From the NCBI GenBank assembly GCA_009784305.1, contig WRBZ01000016.1, positions 1 to 11,164 of the forward strand: DNA of 11,164 bases, given 5' to 3'. The translations under genes were made by a program, and so were the position numbers. How positions within the stretch are numbered: the first letter of the stretch is position 1; the number at the start of each line of letters is the position of its first letter. The notes beneath the pieces were generated by a model, which did no database searches, was not told the origin of the DNA, and worked only from the letters and a program-made list of their open reading frames with translations. Origin of the DNA: Synergistaceae bacterium (GTDB lineage Bacteria; Synergistota; Synergistia; Synergistales; Aminobacteriaceae). Positions 6,167 through 11,164 of the stretch are shown one piece after another.

Positions 6167-7294
6167 ATGATGAGTGACCTTTTAAGCCAGGATGAAATTA
6201 ATGCTCTGCTCTCCGAGGATACTGCAAGCGGGATGGGAAATGGGGATACTGGTTCATCAGGAGCTGCCATTACTCCGCAGGATAAAAAAACACTAAAAGA
6301 TATTTCATCGGTATTTGTTTCTTCTTTGCGAAGCGTATTTGGTATGCTCACAGGAAAAGAAGTCGAGGTAGGAGTTTTAGAGGAATCTTGTACAAAGCAG
6401 CCGGAAATTATTCCTTCGATAGACAACGAACCTTTCGTTTTGAGGGCTAAGTGCGGCGGCCTTGGAAGCGAGCCTCTTGCTGTAATTATTCCTCAGATGG
6501 GCGGCCAGATACTTTCTGATATGATGATGGGCGGGGAAGGAAAAGACTTGTCAGGAGTTTTAAGCGAACTTGATATCAGCGCGGCGCAGGAAGGTATAAG
6601 CCAAGTTATGGGTTCTGCCTTTACGAGTCTTAGTGGAATGCTGAAAAGTGAACGCCTTATACCTGAAGATGTTTCCGCAATAGTTGAAGTCGAATCCTGG
6701 ATACCATTTCCGCAAAATGAGGAAATGGATGTTTGTTCCATAAAACTCAAAATATCGATTTCTGATATATCGGATTTTGATGCATGGGTCATATTTTCAC
6801 ATGAGTTTATTCGTACATATGGAAAAGCAGCAGCAGCAGCAGCAGCAGATAAACCAGCGCCAGCCGCTGCTCAAGAGCAGCCTGCTCAACAAGCAAGAGT
6901 TGCGCCGTCTGCTCCTCAGCCTCAAATGCAGCAACCTCAGCCAATGGCATTCAATATGCCGGGCATTCAACAACCGTCTCAAATGGTTGATGTGCGGCCG
7001 GCTGAGTTTTCTCCGATATCAGCAAAGACTGTATCCGGTACGGGCAGCAGAATAGATTTAGTCTCCGATATCCCGGTTCGTGTGACTGTTGAGTTGGGGC
7101 GAACACGCAAAAATATTTCCGATATTTTGAATATGGCTGTAGGATCCATTATTGAGCTTGACAAAATGGCTGGAGAATCTGTTGATGTTCTTGTAAACGG
7201 GAAGCTTATTGCCAGGGGTGAAGTTGTTGTTATTGATGAAAACTTTGGAGTTAGAATAACTGAAATAGTTAGTGTAATGTCAAAGACATATTGA
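6167..7294 (+). CDS. fliY: Flagellar motor switch protein FliY (CheC-like plus FliN domain)
   Basis: FliY, 375 aa, is the FliN counterpart of the C-ring carrying an added CheC-like domain. In order: a CheY-docking peptide like that of FliM (LLSQDEINALLSED, 5-18), a CheC-like domain (about 40-215), an Ala/Pro/Gln-rich linker (221-280) and a C-terminal FliN/SpoA domain (295-370; DIPVRVTVELGRTRKNISDIL). In B. subtilis FliY the CheC part dephosphorylates CheY-P through two E-x-x-N sites. Here the equivalents read DISS (45-48) and EGIS (142-145), so both Asn are replaced by Ser and the first Glu by Asp; phosphatase activity may be weak or lost. The linker begins with seven Ala codons, all GCA. ATG at 6167 sits 9 bases after AGGAGAT; ATG at 6170 is an equally possible start one codon later. 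The stop overlaps the -35 of the cheY promoter. Confidence 0.93.
   Translation: MMSDLLSQDEINALLSEDTASGMGNGDTGSSGAAITPQDKKTLKDISSVFVSSLRSVFGMLTGKEVEVGVLEESCTKQPEIIPSIDNEPFVLRAKCGGLGSEPLAVIIPQMGGQILSDMMMGGEGKDLSGVLSELDISAAQEGISQVMGSAFTSLSGMLKSERLIPEDVSAIVEVESWIPFPQNEEMDVCSIKLKISISDISDFDAWVIFSHEFIRTYGKAAAAAAADKPAPAAAQEQPAQQARVAPSAPQPQMQQPQPMAFNMPGIQQPSQMVDVRPAEFSPISAKTVSGTGSRIDLVSDIPVRVTVELGRTRKNISDILNMAVGSIIELDKMAGESVDVLVNGKLIARGEVVVIDENFGVRITEIVSVMSKTY
6827..6847 (+). repeat. (GCA)7 trinucleotide repeat in fliY
   Basis: Seven uninterrupted GCA codons encode A221-A227 at the junction between the CheC-like domain and the flexible linker. Slippage in whole units would change linker length without shifting frame. 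Confidence 0.9.
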
Positions 7295-7322
7295 CAATAT
7301 ATTGATATATATATGTTATAAT
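7291..7322 (+). promoter_or_regulatory. Internal sigma-A promoter upstream of cheY
   Basis: A consensus -35 TTGACA (7291-7296), overlapping the fliY stop, and a consensus -10 TATAAT (7317-7322) with an extended TGT immediately before it (7314-7316). The spacer is 20 bases, above the optimal 17, but an extended -10 tolerates a poorly placed -35. It would start transcription near 7329, about 40 bases before cheY, and could drive cheY and the export-gate genes independently of the flgE promoter. Confidence 0.6.
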
Positions 7323-7334
7323 TCAAAATATTAG

Positions 7335-7348
7335 TATGTTATAACATA
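7335..7348. promoter_or_regulatory. 14-base palindrome just downstream of the cheY promoter
   Basis: TATGTTATAACATA is a perfect dyad. Its left part, TATGTTATAA, is a direct copy of the -10 region at 7312-7321, 23 bases upstream. Position at about +6 to +19 is typical of a repressor operator. The sequence is highly AT-rich, so chance is a serious alternative. Confidence 0.4.
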
Positions 7349-7370
7349 TTCAAGCGAGGGATGGCATAGA

Positions 7371-7733
7371 ATGAGCAAAAAAGTTCTCGTGGTGGATGAT
7401 GCGGCATTTATGCGAATGATGTTGAAAGATATTCTTACTAAAAATGGATTTGAAATAGTAGGAGAAGCAGAAAATGGAGCGGTAGGGATAGTAGCATATC
7501 AAAAATTTAAACCTGATATTGTTACTATGGACATTACAATGCCTGAAATGAATGGTATAGATGCTGTGAAGGCAATAAAAACCCTTGATGCAGGTGCAAA
7601 AATAGTTATGGTATCCGCAATGGGACAGCAATCTATGGTTATAGAGGCTATACAGGCGGGAGCAAGTGATTTTATAGTAAAACCGTTTCAACCTGAGCGC
7701 GTGATAGATGCATTAACAAAAGTATTAGGGTAG
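7371..7733 (+). CDS. cheY: Chemotaxis response regulator CheY
   Basis: CheY, 120 aa, is a stand-alone receiver domain that on phosphorylation by CheA binds FliM (and here probably the FliY peptide) to switch the motor. All receiver residues are present: acidic pair D9-D10, phosphoacceptor D54 in VTMDITMPEMNG, S82 in the switch position (VSAMG) and K104 in VKPF. There is no output domain. GAGGG at 7356-7360 lies 10 bases before the ATG; the intervening ATG GCA TAG is too close to it to be a real start. Location between fliY and fliO is the Bacillus-like arrangement and supports the motor-CheY assignment over other single-domain receivers. Confidence 0.95.
   Translation: MSKKVLVVDDAAFMRMMLKDILTKNGFEIVGEAENGAVGIVAYQKFKPDIVTMDITMPEMNGIDAVKAIKTLDAGAKIVMVSAMGQQSMVIEAIQAGASDFIVKPFQPERVIDALTKVLG
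7727..7730 (+). promoter_or_regulatory. Ribosome binding site deciding the TTG start of fliO
   Basis: AGGG inside the last codons of cheY lies 7 bases before the TTG at 7738. No ATG or GTG start in this frame is near, so TTG is the likely initiator. Confidence 0.45.
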
Positions 7734-7737
7734 TTTT

Positions 7738-8043
7738 TTGAGTGAACTGACAAGCTCGCTGTCTTTAGGCACATATTTGGGTAAATTTACGTTTGCTCTC
7801 GTTATATTAGCAGTTTCAGGATGGATGTTTTTATGTGTTGCAAAACGAAAAGGATGGCTTCAAAAGGGATCAGATAAGTTGTATATAATTTCTTCCCTGT
7901 CTTTTGGCAGGGATGTTTTTTTTGTTCTTCGTTGTGGTCCGGAAGTTATAGCTATAATTGTCGGACCTTCCGGTAACAGTCTTGTCGGTAGGTGGAGCCT
8001 TGAAGATTGGAATATTTCTGAGAGGAAAAGCGATGAATTGTAA
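7738..8043 (+). CDS. fliO: Flagellar export assembly protein FliO (FliZ-like), TTG start
   Basis: FliO, 101 aa, helps assemble the FliP ring of the flagellar export gate. One transmembrane helix is visible (about residues 14-33), followed by a basic turn (KRKGW) and a small cytoplasmic domain with the weakly conserved DKLYIISSLSFGRDVFFVLRCG segment. Sequence conservation in this family is low, so the call rests mainly on size, topology and position between cheY and fliP. It starts with TTG 4 bases after the cheY stop, and its end overlaps the fliP start by 11 bases, indicating translational coupling at both ends. The rare start codon suggests low expression, suitable for an assembly factor. 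Confidence 0.8.
   Translation: MSELTSSLSLGTYLGKFTFALVILAVSGWMFLCVAKRKGWLQKGSDKLYIISSLSFGRDVFFVLRCGPEVIAIIVGPSGNSLVGRWSLEDWNISERKSDEL
8020..8027 (+). promoter_or_regulatory. Ribosome binding site deciding the fliP start
   Basis: GAGAGGAA lies 5 bases before the ATG at 8033. It favours this start over the in-frame ATG at 7958, deep inside fliO, which would place 25 residues ahead of the signal peptide. Confidence 0.7.
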
Positions 8044-8851
8044 TAATATATTTGCTACAAGAAATCCATTTTTGTATAAATTACCTCATAAACTGATTCC
8101 GCTGATTATCATCATTTTACTAACCCCACTTCCAACTTTTGCAGGAGCCGCTGAAGCTCCTGTGATACCTATTCCAATGCTTCAAATTGGACTTGCTGCT
8201 GCTGATAGCCCTCAAGATGTATCGCTTAGTTTACAGATACTTGCTTTATTGACCATTTTAAGCTTAGCACCGGCTATTTTGCTTATGTTAACATCCTTTA
8301 CACGCGTTATTATTGTTCTCGGTTTTATTCAGCGTGCTGTAGGCTTGCAGCAAACTCCTCCTCAGCAGGTTATTTCCGGTTTGGCTTTGTTTTTAACTCT
8401 TTTTATTATGATGCCAACATGGTCCAATATTTATGATAACGCGTTGGCTCCTTATCTTGCGGGAAATATAAGTTCCGCGCAGGCTTGGGAAGGGACAGTG
8501 AAACCTATGAGGGATTTTATGCTGAAATATACCCGTCAGGAGGAATTGTCACTTATGGTATCCGCTTCAAAGATGGAGCAACCAAGGAATTCTGATGAAA
8601 TACCTACAAGAGTTCTCATACCGGCGTTTATGTTAAGCGAGCTTAAAACAGCTTTTCAAATGGGAATAGTGATATTTATTCCTTTTATTGTCATTGATAT
8701 GGTAGTTGCAAGTGTTCTTTTGGCTATGGGAATGATGATGCTTCCTCCTATGATGATATCATTACCATTTAAATTGATACTGTTTGTTATGGCGGATGGT
8801 TGGAATCTTGTTGTTTTAAGCGTGCTTAAAAGTTTTGTCAATGTTCCTTAA
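8033..8851 (+). CDS. fliP: Flagellar export gate protein FliP
   Basis: FliP, 272 aa from the start chosen here, forms the core ring of the FliP5Q4R1 export gate. Residues 1-40 look like a cleavable signal peptide (hydrophobic core LIPLIIIILL, then TFAGAAEA), as known for FliP. The FliP/YscR signatures are clear: LAPAILLMLTSFTRVIIVLGFIQRA (78-102), QTPPQQVISGLALFLTLFIM (107-126) and IPAFMLSELKTAFQMG (196-211). The methionine-rich gating loop MGMMMLPPMM (232-241) is intact, and the protein ends with an LFVMADGWNLV helix. A longer in-frame start at 7958 lies within fliO and is disfavoured by GAGAGGAA placed just before 8033. The start overlaps fliO by 11 bases and fliQ follows after 27 bases. 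Confidence 0.95.
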   Translation: MNCNNIFATRNPFLYKLPHKLIPLIIIILLTPLPTFAGAAEAPVIPIPMLQIGLAAADSPQDVSLSLQILALLTILSLAPAILLMLTSFTRVIIVLGFIQRAVGLQQTPPQQVISGLALFLTLFIMMPTWSNIYDNALAPYLAGNISSAQAWEGTVKPMRDFMLKYTRQEELSLMVSASKMEQPRNSDEIPTRVLIPAFMLSELKTAFQMGIVIFIPFIVIDMVVASVLLAMGMMMLPPMMISLPFKLILFVMADGWNLVVLSVLKSFVNVP

Positions 8852-8868
8852 GCTGTGCTTATTTAAGT

Positions 8869-8873
8869 GGAGG
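8869..8873 (+). promoter_or_regulatory. Ribosome binding site deciding the fliQ start
   Basis: GGAGG lies 5 bases before ATG 8879. The in-frame GTG at 8867 overlaps this element, so it is not the initiator. Confidence 0.7.
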
Positions 8874-8878
8874 TTCTT

Positions 8879-9154
8879 ATGGGACAAATACCTTTAACTA
8901 TTAATGATGTTATGAATTCAGCTATATGGACGGTACTCATGTCATCTATGCCGTTGCTTCTGATTGCCATGGCTATTGGGCTTACTATTGGAATAATACA
9001 AACTGCAACTTCCATTCAGGAGCAAACCCTTATATTCATTCCTAAAGTAATAGGGGTTTTCTTGGGATTAGTGCTTTTCGGCCCATGGATAGCAACCCAG
9101 CTTTTGGAATTAGCCAGATATTCACTCGGACAGCTCGAGAGGTTTATTCAGTGA
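8879..9154 (+). CDS. fliQ: Flagellar export gate protein FliQ
   Basis: FliQ, 91 aa, wraps the FliP/FliR core of the export gate. Two hydrophobic helices are visible (about 16-40 and 53-78), separated by the conserved polar turn QTATSIQEQTLIFIPK (41-56), which is the FliQ/YscS signature. Length equals the family norm (about 90) from ATG 8879. The last four bases (GTGA) are shared with the fliR start. Confidence 0.94.
   Translation: MGQIPLTINDVMNSAIWTVLMSSMPLLLIAMAIGLTIGIIQTATSIQEQTLIFIPKVIGVFLGLVLFGPWIATQLLELARYSLGQLERFIQ
9137..9142 (+). promoter_or_regulatory. Ribosome binding site deciding the GTG start of fliR
   Basis: GAGAGG, inside fliQ, lies 8 bases before the GTG at 9151, which overlaps the fliQ stop in the motif GTGA. 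The in-frame ATG at 9085 would overlap fliQ by 70 bases and lacks such a site. Confidence 0.65.
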
Positions 9155-9939
9155 CTGAATTAGCGTTACCAACCAATGTTATGTTGGTTTATCTGCTTGT
9201 TTTCATCCGTTATATTGCTTTAATAGAAACAAGCACATTGTTTAGGGCGATTAATGCTCCTGCGGCGTTTCGTTTCTTTATTTGTGCGCTCCTGTCGATG
9301 GCTTCAGTAAGTTCAGCTGATTTGACTATACCTTTGGTTTTATTCGATAGCTGGATATCAATATTAATAATTGCAATAAGAGAGTTTGTTATCGGAATGC
9401 TCTTGGGGTTATTGGCTTTTCTTCCGCTTACGGCTTTACACATAGCAGGAGATAAGACGGGGGTAGCTATGGGGCTTGCTATGGCTAGCGTGATGGATCC
9501 TATGTCGCAGAATCAAATATCCATTATAGGACAAATGCAGATTTTTTTAGGATTCTGGTTTTATTTTCATTGGAATGGGCACCTTTTAGTTATTCAGTCC
9601 GTTATAGAGAGCCTTCAACTGGTTCCTCCTGCAGGGGGGCTCTCTTTTTTTGTTTCTAATGATATGTCCCTTGGCTTATGGCTGCAAGAAGCGTTTAAAT
9701 TAGCTGTTCGTATGGTAATTCCGTTTTATTGTTCCATTATGCTGGCTGATATCGGTTTAGGTTTTTTAGCCCGCACAGTTCCTCAAATGAATATATTTGT
9801 GCTGGGACTTCCTCTTAAAGTTGGTCTTGGTTTTTTTGTACTATGGATGGTATTGCCATTGATTGTTGATATACTTTATGAAAATATGGAACGATATATA
9901 GAATTTGCATTAAGAAGTGTCACTGCTTTCAGGATTTAA
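9151..9939 (+). CDS. fliR: Flagellar export gate protein FliR, GTG start
   Basis: FliR, 262 aa, is the single-copy subunit that completes the export gate helix. Several long hydrophobic segments (about 7-25, 38-55, 66-95, 122-143, 180-205 and 218-245) fit its membrane-embedded fold. Family features include REFVIGMLLGL (77-87), WNGHLLVIQSV, and the C-terminal ARTVPQMNIFVLGLPLKVGLG, which is diagnostic. Choosing GTG 9151 gives the normal family length (about 260), removes a 70-base overlap with fliQ and puts the codon 8 bases after GAGAGG. The 4-base overlap with the fliQ stop implies coupled translation. flhB starts 3 bases after the stop. Confidence 0.93.
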   Translation: MTELALPTNVMLVYLLVFIRYIALIETSTLFRAINAPAAFRFFICALLSMASVSSADLTIPLVLFDSWISILIIAIREFVIGMLLGLLAFLPLTALHIAGDKTGVAMGLAMASVMDPMSQNQISIIGQMQIFLGFWFYFHWNGHLLVIQSVIESLQLVPPAGGLSFFVSNDMSLGLWLQEAFKLAVRMVIPFYCSIMLADIGLGFLARTVPQMNIFVLGLPLKVGLGFFVLWMVLPLIVDILYENMERYIEFALRSVTAFRI

Positions 9940-9942
9940 GTC

Positions 9943-11022
9943 ATGAGAGTCTTCGACCTGCAGCTTTTCGGCGAGGAAAAAACTGAGCCGGCAACTCCCA
10001 GAAGACGCGGAAAAGCGCGGGAGGAAGGACAAGTTTGTCAAAGCAAAGATTTAAATGCAGTTGTTGAAATATTAGTAGGGTTAATTGTAATAGCTCTTTA
10101 TGCCGATTATGCCATTCGAAGGCTTATGGCATGGCTTCAGGATGTTGTTTCTTATATTGGCAGCGGCACTTTAAATAACGAAGGTTGGATTAACTGGCTT
10201 TTTGAATCCGCGACGTTTGTTTATTTTTTATGTTGGCTGCCTATCGGTTTTTTCGCAGCAATAGCTGCCGTTATTGTAATCGTCAGACAAATCGGTTGGA
10301 AAATTACATTTAAGCCTTTTGAGCTGAAATTGGACCGGCTAAATCCGATAACGGGGTTAAAGAAGATTATCTCATTGCGTTCATTAGTTGAACTTCTAAA
10401 AGGTCTTTTTAAAGCATCGGTCTTTGCATGGGTTATTTACATTGCTATAAGGGATAAACTACCGGAAGCCGTTAATTCCTTAAAAATTCCTTTTGAGTCT
10501 GGTGTTGCAATGCTTGGAGACCAGCTTTGGTGGCTTGCAGTAAGATTAGCATTTTTTTTGTTAATAGTGGCAGTTTTAGACTATGCTTATCAAAAATGGG
10601 ATTTTGAAAAAAAACTCAGAATGAGTAAACATGACATAAAGGAGGAACATAAACAAACCGAAGGAGATCCTCAGATCAAGAGCAAAATAAAACAACGCCA
10701 GCGGGAATTGGCAAGAAGGCGTATGATGTCTTCTGTTCCAAAGTCTGATGTGGTTATTACTAACCCAACAACTTTAGCTATTGCTTTGCATTATGACAGA
10801 GAGCTTATGCAAGCGCCGATAGTGTTAGCTAAAGGTAAAGGGTTGATTGCGCGTAAAATAAGGGATATAGCAATCGAGCATGGAATTCCTGTTTTGGAAA
10901 GAAAGCCGCTTGTTTGGGCTCTATATGAAAGCGCTGAAATAGGGGATGAAATACCTGCGGAGTTTTATAAAGCCATAGCGGAAGTGCTTGCATTTGTATA
11001 TAAACTTAAGAAAGGCAAATAG
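9943..11022 (+). CDS. flhB: Flagellar export switch protein FlhB with NPTT autocleavage motif
   Basis: FlhB, 359 aa, closes around the FliPQR gate and, through self-cleavage of its cytoplasmic domain, switches export from rod/hook to filament substrates. The N-terminus (EEKTEPATPRRRGKAREEGQV, about 11-31) is the classical FlhB/YscU opening. Four membrane helices follow (about 40-58, 88-115, 150-170, 190-212), then the linker helix with KHDIKEEHKQTEGDPQIKSKIK (229-250) and the cytoplasmic domain ending in AEVLAFVYKLKK. The normally conserved NPTH site reads N274-P275-T276-T277: the Asn-Pro scissile bond is kept but His is replaced by Thr. The ribosome site is weak (AGGA at 9931-9934), so coupling to fliR, 3 bases upstream, probably matters. 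Nothing suggests a pseudogene. Confidence 0.95.
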   Translation: MRVFDLQLFGEEKTEPATPRRRGKAREEGQVCQSKDLNAVVEILVGLIVIALYADYAIRRLMAWLQDVVSYIGSGTLNNEGWINWLFESATFVYFLCWLPIGFFAAIAAVIVIVRQIGWKITFKPFELKLDRLNPITGLKKIISLRSLVELLKGLFKASVFAWVIYIAIRDKLPEAVNSLKIPFESGVAMLGDQLWWLAVRLAFFLLIVAVLDYAYQKWDFEKKLRMSKHDIKEEHKQTEGDPQIKSKIKQRQRELARRRMMSSVPKSDVVITNPTTLAIALHYDRELMQAPIVLAKGKGLIARKIRDIAIEHGIPVLERKPLVWALYESAEIGDEIPAEFYKAIAEVLAFVYKLKKGK

Positions 11023-11047
11023 ATAAAATAAAAGGAGGGATGGGAGC

Positions 11048-11164
11048 ATGTCTGAATCGCGTTTAAGTAAAATAATGAAGTTTTCGGATATAGGCGTTGC
11101 ATTATTTTTAGTTCTTGTTGTGATAATGATGGTTATCCCATTTCCTACATGGCTTATAGATATA
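11048..11164 (+). CDS. flhA: Flagellar export protein FlhA, N-terminal fragment (runs off the window)
   Basis: An open frame of 39 codons reaches the right edge. The first membrane helix (from DIGVALFLVLVVIMMVIPFP) matches the start of FlhA, the large export-gate protein whose cytoplasmic ring receives chaperone-substrate complexes. GGAGG at 11034-11038 lies 9 bases before the ATG. Position after flhB is the standard one. Only the beginning of an expected protein of about 690 aa is present, so nothing can be said of its cytoplasmic domain. Confidence 0.88.
   Translation, partial: MSESRLSKIMKFSDIGVALFLVLVVIMMVIPFPTWLIDI

Noticed and set aside
6777..7055. Gln-rich 92-residue frame over the fliY linker
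   Set aside because: A shifted reading of the GCA repeat and linker; the fliY frame is intact on both sides and is clearly the coding one.
7361..7369. Mini-cistron ATG GCA TAG just before cheY
   Set aside because: It directly abuts the GAGGG ribosome site with no spacing, so it is unlikely to be translated.
7958..8032. Longer start for fliP at ATG 7958
   Set aside because: It lies in another frame inside fliO, has no good ribosome site and would add 25 residues before a normal signal peptide; GAGAGGAA points to 8033.
8867..8878. GTG 8867 as fliQ start
   Set aside because: The codon is part of the Shine-Dalgarno sequence serving ATG 8879.
9085..9150. Longer start for fliR at ATG 9085
   Set aside because: It would overlap fliQ by 70 bases and give residues not typical of FliR; GTG 9151 has a ribosome site and a 4-base stop overlap.
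1..11164. CRISPR arrays, tRNA/rRNA genes, insertion sequences, attachment sites
   Set aside because: No regularly spaced repeats, RNA-gene signatures, transposase frames or flanking target duplications were seen; the window is almost fully used by flagellar genes.

Overview
The window is one large flagellar and motility operon on the + strand, running from the hook gene to the export gate. At the left edge is the 5' end of a divergently transcribed secreted S9-family peptidase gene on the - strand. Operon order: flgE, flbD, motA, motB, fliL, fliM, fliY, cheY, fliO, fliP, fliQ, fliR, flhB and the start of flhA, which is cut by the window end. The genes are close-packed and several starts overlap the preceding stop.

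Organism: the sequence is AT-leaning. The order fliM-fliY-cheY-fliO-P-Q-R-flhB-flhA, with a CheC/FliN-fused FliY and an FlbD, is known from Firmicutes. Having motAB between flbD and fliL is known from spirochaetes, Thermotogae, Synergistota and many clostridia. The FlhB N-terminus (LQLFGEEKTEPATPRRR) and the MotB N-terminus look to me most like Synergistota or a deep clostridial lineage. This is inference from memory, not a database result.

Layout. 1-408: S9 peptidase start (-). 409-663: divergent intergenic region with a probable sigma-A -10 for the peptidase, a cluster of ATGAGT half-sites, a sigma-28-like promoter facing flgE, and a flgE leader hairpin. 664-2930: hook protein and FlbD. 3022-5057: stator (MotA, MotB) and FliL, with a terminator-like hairpin before motA. 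5145-7733: switch proteins FliM and FliY and the response regulator CheY; a GC-rich palindrome precedes fliM and a strong internal promoter with an adjacent palindrome precedes cheY. 7738-11164: the export gate (FliO, FliP, FliQ, FliR, FlhB, FlhA).

How they work together: FliOPQR, FlhB and FlhA form the flagellar type III export gate that secretes rod, hook and filament subunits, including FlgE. FliM and FliY form the C-ring that drives export and switches rotation when phospho-CheY binds. MotAB is the ion-driven stator, assisted by FliL and, by analogy with B. subtilis SwrD, by FlbD. Most of this is a standard locus. The points worth a second look are inside the proteins and between the genes: a hook protein with the Lys/Cys-Asn arrangement used for lysinoalanine cross-linking in spirochaete hooks, a large hook insertion that appears internally duplicated, FliY with both CheC-type catalytic Asn residues replaced by Ser, FlhB with NPTT in place of NPTH, and several intergenic regulatory structures. 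I found no mobile element, CRISPR array, tRNA or rRNA, and no evidence of an entirely new system.
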